Assembly: GCF_000013045.1 (NCBI RefSeq)
Contig: NC_007677.1
Coordinates: 1,054,001-1,118,000, forward strand
Length of the DNA: 64,000 nt
Source of the DNA: Salinibacter ruber DSM 13855
Lineage (GTDB): Bacteria > Bacteroidota > Rhodothermia > Rhodothermales > Salinibacteraceae
Reading direction: 5' to 3'
Part shown: positions 48,168 to 56,729 of the stretch, in pieces
Layout of the letters: every line of letters begins with the position of its first letter
Position numbering within the stretch: the first letter of the stretch is position 1
Notes under the pieces: model-generated
Told to the model about the DNA's origin: nothing
The model's input: the letters and a program-made list of their open reading frames with translations, nothing else
Database searches by the model: none
Program-made: the position numbers and the translations under genes

Positions 48168-49034
48168 ATGCCGTACTCCGCCGAAATTAGCCGTCAGCAG
48201 CCCACCGCAATCCTGTTCCTGCTCGACCAGTCGGCGTCGATGCAGGAGCCGTTCGGCGGGGCGGAGAAGACCGGCGACGCCGCCCCCAGCCGGGCCCGCG
48301 TGCTGGCCGATACGGTGAACGACCTCCTGCAGAATCTGGTGCTGCGGTGCGCTAAGGAGGAAGGGGTGCGCGACTACTTCCACGTCGGCGTCATCGGCTA
48401 CGGGCAGCGCGTCCGGCGCCTGGTCCAGCCGACCGAGGAGTACGACCCCGGCACCGGGCTCGTCCCCATCAGTCACCTTGCCGACCGCCCCCAGCGCATG
48501 GAGCAGCGGGTGAAGGAGGTGGATGACGGGGACGGCGGCACGACGGAGACGCGGGTCAAAACGCCGATCTGGTTCGATCCGCAGGCCAAGAACGGAACGC
48601 CGATGTGCCAGGCGCTCGACCTGGCGGCCCAGTCCGTGCGCGACTGGATCGACCAGCACCCGCACAGCTTCCCGCCCATCGTGCTGAACGTGACCGACGG
48701 GGAGGCGACCGATGGCGATCCGCTCCGCTACGCCCAGGAGCTCCGCTCGTTCGCGACCGACGACGGGGAGGTGCTGCTCTTCAATATCCACCTGTCCGCC
48801 TCGGAGGAGGCGCCGGTGGAGCTGCCCTCGGCCGCCGACGAGGTGCCAACGGACGACGAGTACGCCGAGGTGCTGTTTCAGATGTCGAGCCGCCTGCCGT
48901 TCTCCATGCGGTCCGCCGCCGAGCAGGAGGGCTACAGCGTGACGCTCGACACGCGCGGGTTCGTCTTCAACGCCGACCCGGTCTCGCTCGTCACATTCCT
49001 GGAAATCGGCACGCGGCCGAGCAACTTGCGGTAA
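48168..49034 (+). CDS. von Willebrand factor A domain protein (YegL/TerY-like)
   Basis: 288-residue cytosolic vWA protein. The metal-ion site is complete: Asp20-x-Ser22-x-Ser24 in LLDQSASM, a Thr in KNGTPMCQAL, and Asp in LNVTDGEATDGD. It has no signal peptide or membrane segment. It is the first gene of a triad with a PP2C phosphatase (45 bases downstream) and a protein kinase. E. coli has the same set as yegL-yegK-yegI, and comparative work on tellurite/stress loci named such sets TerY-P triads. It probably binds a phospho-regulated client; the client is unknown. Confidence 0.88.
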   Translation: MPYSAEISRQQPTAILFLLDQSASMQEPFGGAEKTGDAAPSRARVLADTVNDLLQNLVLRCAKEEGVRDYFHVGVIGYGQRVRRLVQPTEEYDPGTGLVPISHLADRPQRMEQRVKEVDDGDGGTTETRVKTPIWFDPQAKNGTPMCQALDLAAQSVRDWIDQHPHSFPPIVLNVTDGEATDGDPLRYAQELRSFATDDGEVLLFNIHLSASEEAPVELPSAADEVPTDDEYAEVLFQMSSRLPFSMRSAAEQEGYSVTLDTRGFVFNADPVSLVTFLEIGTRPSNLR

Positions 49035-49079
49035 GGGAGGCACGGTTTCGTCCAGTCCATGCATCGATGAGGAGCGTCC

Positions 49080-49883
49080 ATGAGCGCGACCGCAGGGCCC
49101 GATTCGTCGGGGGGAGACGCGTCTGCGGTGGACGCCCGTATCTGGGCCGTGTCGAAGGGCGATGCGAGCGCAGACGCGTACGAGGACGCGGCGCATGTCC
49201 GGGCCGAGGCGTGGCCGGTCCGGGCCGCTGTGGCCGATGGGGCGACGGAATCGGCCTTCGCCGGGGCGTGGGCCGAGCGCCTGGCGTGCGGCGTGGTGGA
49301 GGAGGACGCAACCACCCCCGAGGCCCTGCGCCGGGCCGTCCCGGCGTGGCAGGCGGCGTGGCGGGACGCGGTCCGTGAGCGCGCCGCAGGGCGCCCCTGG
49401 TATGTGGAGGCCAAGGCGGAGGAGGGCGCCTTCGCCACGCTGCTGGGCCTGTCGCTGCGGGCCGGGGGGCAGTGGCGGGCCGTGGGCGTCGGGGACTGCT
49501 GCCTCTTTCGGGTGCGAGACGAAGCCCTCGTGCGGAGCTGGCCCTTCGACGCGGGCGAGACCTTCACGAATCGTCCCGCCCTCGTCCCCAGCCGTCCGAG
49601 TCAAACGCCGCCCACGCCCGAGGCCGCCTCGGGAGAATGGCGCGCGGGCGATACCTTTGTGCTGGCCACCGACGCCGTCGCCGCCTGGCTCCTGAATTCG
49701 GAGGCCCCCGTCGGGCCCGCGACGGTCGGGGCGTGGAACGAGGAGCAGTTTCGGCGGGCCGTAGAGCAGGGGCGTACCGAGAACACGCTCCGCAACGACG
49801 ACGCCACGCTCCTCGTCGCACACGTGACCGAACCACCGTCTCCAGGCCCGGAGACGGCGGCACCGCCCATGAACCAATCGTAG
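49080..49883 (+). CDS. PP2C-like serine/threonine phosphatase (YegK/PphC-like)
   Basis: 267 residues with the PP2C motifs in order: AAVADGATESAFAGAWAE (metal-binding Asp), GAFATLLGLSLRAGGQWRAV, GVGDCCLFRVRD, FVLATDAVAAWLL (second metal Asp) and LRNDDATLLVAHV. Length matches compact prokaryotic PP2C. The start is ATG at 49080. It lies between the vWA and kinase genes with an 17-base gap to the kinase, a clear operon. It is expected to reverse phosphorylation by the neighbouring kinase. Confidence 0.88.
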   Translation: MSATAGPDSSGGDASAVDARIWAVSKGDASADAYEDAAHVRAEAWPVRAAVADGATESAFAGAWAERLACGVVEEDATTPEALRRAVPAWQAAWRDAVRERAAGRPWYVEAKAEEGAFATLLGLSLRAGGQWRAVGVGDCCLFRVRDEALVRSWPFDAGETFTNRPALVPSRPSQTPPTPEAASGEWRAGDTFVLATDAVAAWLLNSEAPVGPATVGAWNEEQFRRAVEQGRTENTLRNDDATLLVAHVTEPPSPGPETAAPPMNQS

Positions 49884-49900
49884 GGACGAGACGCCCCGTC

Positions 49901-51730
49901 ATGTCCAGCTATCCCACCCCGAGCGAGTACCAGGAGGCCCTCCAGGCCCCCGCCGTGGCGTTTGCGGACCCTGAGCTCCAGGACAGTACGCCCCGCACCA
50001 ACGCGCTCGGCCTGCCGCAGCCCATCACCGGGTCGTTCGCCGCCGTCTTCCCGGTGACGACGGACCCAGGGGGGCGGTACGCGGTCAAGTGCTTTTTGTC
50101 GGAGAGGCCCGCCCAGCACGCCCGGTACGAGGCCGTTGCCGAGGCCCTGGACGCGGTCGACCACGATGCGTTCGTCGAGTTTGCGTATCAGCCGGAGGGC
50201 ATCTCGGTGCGAGGGGACGCGTATCCATTGCTCAAAATGGAGTGGACCGGGGGCACCACCCTGAACCGGTTCGTGGAGGACCACCTCGACCGGCCCGATG
50301 TGGTCGATCGCTTGGTGGAGGCCTGGGCCCGCCTGATGGCAGACCTGGAAGACATGGATCTGGCCCACGGCGACCTTCAGCACGGGAATGTACTGGTGGA
50401 AACGGCGGGCGAGGCACTGCGCCTTCGCCTCGTCGACTACGATACCATGTATGTGCCGGCGCTGGAGGGGCGGGCGAGCGCGGAGGTGGGGCACCGCAAT
50501 TACCAGCATCCCGACCGCACCGACGCCGACTTTGGGCCCGCCCTGGACCGGTTTTCCGGGCTCGTCGTCTACGCCGCCCTGCGGGCCTGCGCCGTCCGGC
50601 CCGAGCTGTGGGATGAGTACGACACGGGGGAGAACCTGCTCTTCCGCGACGCCGACTTCTACGCCCCCGAAGAGTCGCCCCTCTTCGACGCCCTGGCCGA
50701 GACCGAGTCCCTCCGGGCGCTGACGGACGCGCTGCGGACGGCCTGCTACGTGGAGCCCGCCGACGTGCCGCCCCTGGCGGACGTACGGGAGGGGCGGCTG
50801 GAGCCAAGTCAGGTCTCGGTCTCCCGGTCCCGGGCGCGGCAGGGGCGCGACGCGGCGGAGCGGAGCACGGTGGCCCGCGCCTTCCTGCCCGCGACGATCG
50901 GGGGCGGAGGGGTCGCTCTTGGGCTGGCCGCAGCGGGGGGGGGCCTCACTGCCGCCGCGGTGCTGCTGGTCGGCATCGGCGTGGGGGCGGGGATCGTCGC
51001 GACGCGGTACCGGCGTCTCTCCCTCGTCCGGCGCCGGCGCCGACTGGAGCAGGAGGCCGACCGCTTCGCGTCCACGATCCGGGAGCTCGACCGGGAGCTC
51101 GAGAGCCTCCAGAAGAAGCGCGCGGAGTTGCGCACGTCGATGGACGAGCGGCGGCAGGAGCGCCTGCGGGAGATTCAGGCGAAGGCGCTCCACGACCGCC
51201 TGAAGCACCACTTTGTCAGGGAGGTGCGGGACATCGACGGGCTCACCCACAAGCACGTCGTGCGGCTGAAGGCCGCCAACCTCCGTACCGCCTCGGAGGT
51301 CACGCCCGAGGCAGTCGAGGACGTGCGCCGCATCAGCGACCGGGCCCGCGCCCGGCTTAAGATGTGGCGGGCGGCGCTGGAGGAAAAGTACGCCGACGAG
51401 ATTCCGGATGCCCTGTCCCCGGCCCAGGAGCGACGCCTGCAACGCTACATCGAGCACCGGATCGATGATCTCGACGACCAGATCGGCCGCACCCGCGAGA
51501 AGATACAGACGCAGCGGACAGAGCGCGAGCGCATCGAGGATCGGCTCGACGAGATGCCGGACCTGAGCATCGGGCGCTACGTGCGCTACCTGCTTCGGAT
51601 CGACACGCTGCCGGACCGGACGGAGGAGCCCCCCGCGCCCGCGCCGCGCCCCGGTCCCGAGTCGTCCACCGATCGTGTGCCGGTCCCAGAGCCGGTTGAC
51701 GAGGACCGCTCGTGGTGGGAGCGTGCGTGA
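49901..51730 (+). CDS. Protein kinase with membrane segments, coiled coil and helix-hairpin-helix (YegI-like)
   Basis: 609 residues. Kinase domain about 40-300: glycine-loop GSFAAVFPV, Lys63 in YAVKCFL, catalytic HGDLQHGNVLV with Asp158 (HGD replaces HRD), and DYD with Asp179 (replaces DFG). Two adjacent membrane segments lie at about 327-370 (GGGGVALGLAAAGGGLTAAA and beyond). A basic coiled coil follows (about 375-440), then a helix-hairpin-helix stretch (DIDGLTHKHVVRLKAANLRT, about 445-490), a second coiled coil and a Pro-rich acidic tail. The kinase plus HhH layout is that of E. coli YegI. The start MSSYPTPSEYQEAL is ATG at 49901. Confidence 0.88.
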   Translation: MSSYPTPSEYQEALQAPAVAFADPELQDSTPRTNALGLPQPITGSFAAVFPVTTDPGGRYAVKCFLSERPAQHARYEAVAEALDAVDHDAFVEFAYQPEGISVRGDAYPLLKMEWTGGTTLNRFVEDHLDRPDVVDRLVEAWARLMADLEDMDLAHGDLQHGNVLVETAGEALRLRLVDYDTMYVPALEGRASAEVGHRNYQHPDRTDADFGPALDRFSGLVVYAALRACAVRPELWDEYDTGENLLFRDADFYAPEESPLFDALAETESLRALTDALRTACYVEPADVPPLADVREGRLEPSQVSVSRSRARQGRDAAERSTVARAFLPATIGGGGVALGLAAAGGGLTAAAVLLVGIGVGAGIVATRYRRLSLVRRRRRLEQEADRFASTIRELDRELESLQKKRAELRTSMDERRQERLREIQAKALHDRLKHHFVREVRDIDGLTHKHVVRLKAANLRTASEVTPEAVEDVRRISDRARARLKMWRAALEEKYADEIPDALSPAQERRLQRYIEHRIDDLDDQIGRTREKIQTQRTERERIEDRLDEMPDLSIGRYVRYLLRIDTLPDRTEEPPAPAPRPGPESSTDRVPVPEPVDEDRSWWERA

Positions 51731-51760
51731 GGGGCTCGTTAAGAGGGCAGTTCCCCGAGA

Positions 51761-52177
51761 CTACTCATCCTCGTCCCAGAGGTCTTCCAGGTCGTCGATC
51801 GTCGTATCCGACGGTTCCTCCTCGGGGGTGTCGTCGCCGCGCACGAGGGCGAGGATGGCGTTGTGTTGGACGATCATGTAGTTCGTCTCCTCGTAGCGCA
51901 GGTCGATCGCCTCATTGCCCATAAAGAAGGCGTAGTCGCCCGGGTCGGCCTGGAGCGGCAGGTACCGGACGGGCGTTTCGGACTCCTTCCAGGTTTCGCT
52001 CTCGCTGTACTCGGGATTCTGGGTGAGATAGCCCGGGCCGGTTTTGACGACCCGTCCGCTCACCACTTCTCCCTGTTGGGATACCGACGCGGGCAGCACA
52101 AGACCGGTGTCCGTTTTGTCTTCGCCAGTCTGTGGCTCGATGAGAACGCGATCGCCGACGACAATCAGGTCCGCCAT
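51761..52177 (-). CDS. GroES-like (Cpn10-fold) protein
   Basis: 138 residues. GDRVLIEPQTGEDKTDTGLV and PLQADPGDYAFFMGNEAIDL match the Cpn10 fold. It is longer than GroES (about 95 aa) through an acidic insertion (QNPEYSESETWKESETPV) where GroES is compact, and an acidic tail TPEEEPSDTTIDDLEDLWDE. The usual mobile-loop sequence is replaced by SVSQQGEVVS. No groEL is adjacent. It is likely a specialised co-chaperonin relative rather than the housekeeping GroES. It converges on the kinase triad. Confidence 0.8.
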   Translation of the reverse strand: MADLIVVGDRVLIEPQTGEDKTDTGLVLPASVSQQGEVVSGRVVKTGPGYLTQNPEYSESETWKESETPVRYLPLQADPGDYAFFMGNEAIDLRYEETNYMIVQHNAILALVRGDDTPEEEPSDTTIDDLEDLWDEDE

Positions 52178-52334
52178 AAACATGAGCGTGAACTCGTAGA
52201 GAGAACGGGGAACGGAGCAAAAAAGACGGCAGGCCTAACGTGGCCGTCGACCGCAGGTTCATGCTCCCGCTCGGTTTGCACAAAAACCATACGCATCCTT
52301 GGTGCCGGGCCCGGACGAACTCAGGCGCCCTGGA

Positions 52335-52427
52335 CTAAACGAACTGAAATACAGCGTAGACGAGAAGACTCACGACGCCCGCAGCAATGGCCATCAGCCG
52401 GATCGTGCGGTCAATCGGGTTCTCCAT
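52335..52427 (-). CDS. 30-residue single-pass membrane protein
   Basis: Reads MENPIDRTIRLMAIAAGVVS followed by LLVYAVFQFV and a stop: a charged N-terminus and one membrane helix. ATG start at 52427. It stands alone in the gap between the GroES-like gene and pgl. Composition fits a real small membrane protein, but conservation cannot be tested here. Confidence 0.55.
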   Translation of the reverse strand: MENPIDRTIRLMAIAAGVVSLLVYAVFQFV

Positions 52428-52636
52428 GGTGGGGGTGGAGGGACCAGAAGTGGTGAAAAAAATATGTTCAGCGGATCCAAACGTACAAGATCGTCTCGTT
52501 TATTCAAACTGGGTGCACTGGAAGTTCATGGCTTCTTTTGAAGGCCGTTGCGGCTCGCAGGACGACCCTGGTAGGGTGTGGAGGGCGGTGGAGGCGCCTA
52601 CAGGGCGTTAAAGTGGGCATGACTGCACGGTGCCCC

Positions 52637-53386
52637 TTATTCCGAAGGATGGGGGCGTGCCGCCGCGTCCACGTACCAGAGCAGCGCGGCCCGGGGGGCC
52701 ACCTGGGCGGCCGGCAGCGACGAATCCTCTTGGTCGAGCACGCGGGCGAGAGCGTCTTCCTTCCTCGCGCCGGCCACGAGAAAAACGGCCCGCCGGGCGC
52801 CGTTGAGCGCCGGCAGGGTGCACGTGAGGCGGCGGGGAATCTCGTGGCGGGGCGGAGCGGTCACGGGGCGGACCCACGCCTCGTCGGTGCGGCGCTGCTC
52901 GGGCGTGCCGGTTTCGGGGAAGAGGGAGGCCGTGTGCCCGTCGCCCCCGAGGCCGAGAAGGACCGTGTCGAATGTCGTGGAGCGGTCGGAGAACTGGTGC
53001 CGGAGCGTCTCCGCGTAGGCCGCGGCGGCCGCGTCGGGGGAGTCCAGGTGGGTTGGCATCGGGTGCACCTGGTCGGGCGGGATGGGGACGGCCTCAACAA
53101 GTGCATCATTCGCCATGCGGGCGTTGCTGTCCGGATGGTCGAGCGGGACGAACCGCTCGTCGCCCCAGAACAGATGGATTTGGGACCAGGGCAGCGCCCC
53201 CTCGGCCTCCGCCGCAAGCAGTTCGTAGAGGCGCCGCGGCGTGCTCCCGCCCGCCAGGGCGAGGGCGTAGTGGTCTTGTGCACGGAGGGTCTCCTGGATG
53301 TCGGCCGTCAGGTCCCGGGCCGCCGCCCGGCTCAGGGCTTCGAGGTCGGGAAACCGGCGAATGGCAGACGAGGGCGATGGGGGCAT
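52637..53386 (-). CDS. pgl: 6-phosphogluconolactonase
   Basis: 249-residue enzyme of the oxidative pentose-phosphate pathway (6-phosphogluconolactone to 6-phosphogluconate), DevB type. Signatures: ALAGGSTPRRLYELLAAE, HLFWGDERFVPLDHPDSN and LLGLGGDGHTASLFPETG (phosphate-binding and catalytic His). No zwf or gnd is adjacent. The start MPPSPSSAIRRFPDLE at 53386 is preferred over an ATG 81 bases upstream. Confidence 0.93.
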   Translation of the reverse strand: MPPSPSSAIRRFPDLEALSRAAARDLTADIQETLRAQDHYALALAGGSTPRRLYELLAAEAEGALPWSQIHLFWGDERFVPLDHPDSNARMANDALVEAVPIPPDQVHPMPTHLDSPDAAAAAYAETLRHQFSDRSTTFDTVLLGLGGDGHTASLFPETGTPEQRRTDEAWVRPVTAPPRHEIPRRLTCTLPALNGARRAVFLVAGARKEDALARVLDQEDSSLPAAQVAPRAALLWYVDAAARPHPSE

Positions 53387-53482
53387 GCGGGCACGTGGGT
53401 TTGGAACAAGGGCCGGATCCGTGCGGTGGCGTGGCGGTGGTAGGCCGCCGTCGGCCCGGACGAGCATGGCATTGGGACCGGC

Positions 53483-54541
53483 CTACGCCGGCTGCAGGCT
53501 GGGCTGGGGCGAGGTCGGCAGGGTGAAATAAAACGTGGAGCCCTCCTCGGGAGCGCTCTCGACGTGAAGTTCGCGATCGTGGGCGGCGAGGATGTGCTTT
53601 ACGATGGCGAGTCCCAGTCCGGTGCCCCCCTGGTTGCGAGACCGGCTCTTGTCCACGCGGTAGAAGCGCTCGGTGAGGCGGGGAAGGTGGTCCGGTGAGA
53701 TGCCGATGCCGTCGTCCACGACCCGGATCACGACCTCGTCGTTCTGGCTCTCGGCCTCCAGCTGGACGGTACCGCCGTCCTGGTTGTACTTGATGGCGTT
53801 GTCCACCAGGTTCACGAGGACCCGACGGAGACGGTCGAAGTCGCCGTAGATCTGGGGAAGGTCCGGTGCGACTCGTTGCCGGGGCATAATGCCCTTCTCC
53901 TCGGCCCGAATTTCGACCGACTCGATCGCGGCGTCGAACAGCTCCGCCACGTTGAACGCCTCGTTTGACATGTCGAGCTCGTCCGTCTCGATCTTGGTAA
54001 TGGTCGAGAGGTCGCGGGCGAGGCTGTCGAGGCGGTTGGCGTGGTGGAGGATTTTTTTGAGGAACGTGCGGTTCACCGACTCGTCGTCGAGGGCGCCGTC
54101 CAGCAATGTCTCAGCGAAGCCCTGGACGGAAAAGATCGGTGTTTTGAGCTCGTGGGACACGTTTCCGATAAACTCGCGCCGGTAGCTTTCCATCTCCTTG
54201 AGCTCCTGGATTTCGGTTTCCAGGCTCTGGCCGGTGCGGTAGACCTCCCAGAGAAGCGTGCTCAGCTCGTCGCCGTGGGGGCCGGAGGGCGGCGTCTCGG
54301 CGGCAAACTCGTGGGTGCGGATCTCGTGCAGGACCCCCTGGAGGTGGCGGAGGCGGCGGTGGAGCCAGACGTGACTCGCGGCGTAGACGAGGACGGCAGT
54401 GCCCAGTCCGAGCAGGGCGGCGCTCCCGCCGGAGGCGCTCGACACGGCCACTGCTCCCAGCCCGGCGATGAGGCCCGCCGTGGCTCCAAGCTTCAGGCCC
54501 AGGCGGCTCACGAACGGGGGGAGCCGGGGAACAAATGACAC
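53483..54541 (-). CDS. PhoR-like sensor histidine kinase
   Basis: 352 residues. Two membrane segments near the N-terminus (about 16-33 and 40-58, with almost no periplasmic loop), a short HAMP-like linker, HisKA with His130 in EFIGNVSHELKTPIFSVQGF, and HATPase_c (NLVDNAIKYNQDGG, VVDDGIGISPDHLPRLTERF, GGTGLGLAIVKHIL). The absence of a periplasmic domain and the SHELKTP(I)FS core match PhoR. The cognate regulator is not in the window. Confidence 0.9.
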   Translation of the reverse strand: MSFVPRLPPFVSRLGLKLGATAGLIAGLGAVAVSSASGGSAALLGLGTAVLVYAASHVWLHRRLRHLQGVLHEIRTHEFAAETPPSGPHGDELSTLLWEVYRTGQSLETEIQELKEMESYRREFIGNVSHELKTPIFSVQGFAETLLDGALDDESVNRTFLKKILHHANRLDSLARDLSTITKIETDELDMSNEAFNVAELFDAAIESVEIRAEEKGIMPRQRVAPDLPQIYGDFDRLRRVLVNLVDNAIKYNQDGGTVQLEAESQNDEVVIRVVDDGIGISPDHLPRLTERFYRVDKSRSRNQGGTGLGLAIVKHILAAHDRELHVESAPEEGSTFYFTLPTSPQPSLQPA

Positions 54542-54669
54542 GGGCTCTGCGGGGTTATCAGAAACTCAACATGCGATTGGATCGGGTCATACTTTCTTGC
54601 CCCAGCCGCGCGTTCCACTGTCCAGGGGGCGGAGGCGTTAACAAACCGAAAACCGTCCCCGGCGAGGCG

Positions 54670-55416
54670 CTACGGGGCGCTGGGGAGGCCCGCCTCGTCG
54701 TCGAGGGCGGGCAGGCGGTCGAGGAGCGAGGAGAGGGGCGGATCGTGCGTCTCTGCAAATAGCTCGAACGACACGCGATCACCGATGGTGTCGAGGGGCC
54801 GATGCTCCTCGATAACGGGGCGGTAGGTCTCGTAGCAGTGGAGGGCCTCGCGCCCCGTTTCCAGGTCCTCGTCCCGAATGGGTACCTGGCAGTCAATGAG
54901 CGTTGGGGGGGAGTGCGTGAGGTGGGGCGGTCGGTCTGCGTCGTCGGCGGGGGAGAGGGTGTAAAACGCAAGCCGGCGAGGGGCGGTGGCCCCGTCGCGG
55001 CGAAGGGCGCACACCGCGCGCTTCACGACGGCGTGGGCCACGAGATGGTCGGGGTGTCCACTAATCCCGTGGACGGGGTACGTGACGACCACGTCCGGTT
55101 CGTGGGCGTGGATGTGGGCGGTCACCTCGTCCTCCAGCACCAGCGGATTGAGCTCGGCGAGCCCTCCGTCCGGGTATTCCAGGACGGTCAGGGAGCTAAG
55201 GTCCAGGGTGGCCGCCACGCCCTGCATCTCCTCGTAGCGTGCCGCCGCCATGTCCGCCTTCGAGTACCCGAGGCGCTCCCGTTGCGACGTGGCCTCGCCC
55301 CGCGTGAGGGTGAGCAGGTGCACCTCGTGCCCCGTGCGGCGCTGCTGGGCGAGGGCGGGCACCGGGCCAAAACACTCGTCGTCGGGGTGGGGGAAGACGT
55401 ACAGCAGAGAGGCCAT
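54670..55416 (-). CDS. PIG-L/LmbE-family deacetylase
   Basis: 248 residues. Zinc-binding PHPDDE at the N-terminus (residues 8-13) and the third ligand in GISGHPDHLVAH. The family removes acetyl groups from N-acetylglucosamine-type or related conjugates; the substrate cannot be assigned. The start MASLLYVFPHPDDE at 55416 is the standard N-terminus; an ATG 33 bases upstream is less likely. Confidence 0.88.
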   Translation of the reverse strand: MASLLYVFPHPDDECFGPVPALAQQRRTGHEVHLLTLTRGEATSQRERLGYSKADMAAARYEEMQGVAATLDLSSLTVLEYPDGGLAELNPLVLEDEVTAHIHAHEPDVVVTYPVHGISGHPDHLVAHAVVKRAVCALRRDGATAPRRLAFYTLSPADDADRPPHLTHSPPTLIDCQVPIRDEDLETGREALHCYETYRPVIEEHRPLDTIGDRVSFELFAETHDPPLSSLLDRLPALDDEAGLPSAP

Positions 55417-55523
55417 CGGGGGGCGGAGGCGTTTCGAAAGGCAATACACGTCCTCCTATGCACGAGCCGCCCGCGTGGTCGCCGCGAGGGCCGCGCGGAT
55501 TGTACCAGGAAGGGGGAGGCCTC

Positions 55524-55736
55524 TTAATCGGCGTCCCCATCCTCCTCAATGACCTCGTGGAACACGGTCTGGCCCGTCTCCAGCATCCGGCGCGCGTAGG
55601 GGTGACAGAGCTGGCAGTTTTCGCCGAAGGTGACGTGGGCCTGCAGCTCGCCGATGGAGTCCGCCCCTGTGTCCTCCGCCACGGCCTTCAGGGCCGCGAA
55701 CGTCTGCTCGTAGCAGTAGCAGCGGTCGATGGTCAT
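55524..55736 (-). CDS. Bfd-like [2Fe-2S] protein
   Basis: 70 residues with Cys6-x-Cys8 and Cys41-x-x-Cys44 (RCYCYEQ ... ENCQLCHPYARRM). The spacing is almost that of bacterioferritin-associated ferredoxin (CxC, about 32 residues, CxxC). A small electron carrier is likely. It is the last gene in line behind the B12 riboswitch, 27 bases after the BtuF-like gene, so a reductive step on cobalamin or a linked iron protein is possible (inference). Confidence 0.8.
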   Translation of the reverse strand: MTIDRCYCYEQTFAALKAVAEDTGADSIGELQAHVTFGENCQLCHPYARRMLETGQTVFHEVIEEDGDAD

Positions 55737-55763
55737 TGTGGAGGGGACGCGAATGAGAAAGAA

Positions 55764-56708
55764 CTACCGGGTTGCCGAGGGAGTCGGGGCCGGCTCGCGC
55801 CGCCAGGCCGTCTCTCGATGAGAGCGATCGATCGCGGCGTGGAAGCGGTCCGGGTGGAGGATCTCGGCCAGAATGTCCAGGGAGGCCGCCAGCCGGGGGC
55901 CGGGCCGATTGAAAAAGTGGTTGCCATCGGCACGGTACACGTGGCCCGCCTGCACGGCGCGGAGGGCGGCCCACCGGTTGTCGTTTCGGAGAACGTCCAT
56001 CTCCGCATCGGTCCGGGACAGGCCGAACCCACACGCCATTACGACGATGCGGTCCGGGTCGGCCTTGTGCAGGGCGTCGAGGTCGCCGCGGCGACGGGCA
56101 AAGACCGGCGTCCCGCCCGCCGCCTCTAGAAGCGTCGGGACCCAGCCCCCGGCCCCCATCAGCGGATCGATCCACTCCAGGGCCGCGACCGTAGGGCGGT
56201 CGGTCGCGTCGGCGGGCGCCACTGCGTTCGAGGTCGCCTGCATCCGGTCGCGCATCCGGCGCACGAGCCGGTCGCCGCGGGCCGGGCAGCCGAGCGCCCC
56301 GGCCACGCGTCGGATGTCGTCGCGCACGTCCGCCAGGGACCGGGGCTCCAGGGCGACGACCGTCGGGCTGCCCTCGATGCGGTCGGCCACCGCCTGCTCG
56401 ACCGTTGGGAGGGACACGGCGCACACCTCGCACTGTGACTGGGTGAGGATGAGGTCCGGGCGCAGGGCGTTCAGCCGCTCCACGTCCACGTCGTAGACCG
56501 ACATCGCCTCGTCCAGCAGGGCGCGCACCTGATCGTCAATCTCCCGGCTCGACCCTTCCAGCGGCACCTTTGGGGCGGTGAGGGCGGGCAGCGCCTCTAC
56601 CCCGGGCGGGTGGTCGCACTCGTGCGAGCGGCCCACCAGGTCGTCCCCGTGGCCGAGGGCGGCCACGATCTCGGTGGCGCTGGGAATGAGGGACACAATG
56701 CGGGGCAT
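55764..56708 (-). CDS. btuF: Cobalamin-binding protein, BtuF-like, without signal peptide
   Basis: 314 residues covering the class III substrate-binding fold: IVSLIPSATEIVAALG at the N-terminus, GRSHECDHPPG, and ALEWIDPLMGAGGWVPTLLE in the second lobe, a motif typical of cobalamin-binding BtuF-like proteins. The mature domain starts at residue 2, so there is no export signal. It may be cytoplasmic or exported another way. It sits in the riboswitch-controlled operon, 21 bases after the DUF6580 gene. No BtuC or BtuD gene is in the window. Confidence 0.85.
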   Translation of the reverse strand: MPRIVSLIPSATEIVAALGHGDDLVGRSHECDHPPGVEALPALTAPKVPLEGSSREIDDQVRALLDEAMSVYDVDVERLNALRPDLILTQSQCEVCAVSLPTVEQAVADRIEGSPTVVALEPRSLADVRDDIRRVAGALGCPARGDRLVRRMRDRMQATSNAVAPADATDRPTVAALEWIDPLMGAGGWVPTLLEAAGGTPVFARRRGDLDALHKADPDRIVVMACGFGLSRTDAEMDVLRNDNRWAALRAVQAGHVYRADGNHFFNRPGPRLAASLDILAEILHPDRFHAAIDRSHRETAWRREPAPTPSATR

Positions 56709-56729
56709 GGGGAAGAGGAGTAGTGAGGA

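Noticed and set aside
48051-51457. Long minus-strand frames (608 and 618 codons) under the vWA/PP2C/kinase genes.
   Set aside because: Shadows of genes with full catalytic motifs on the plus strand; no domain or ribosome-binding site.
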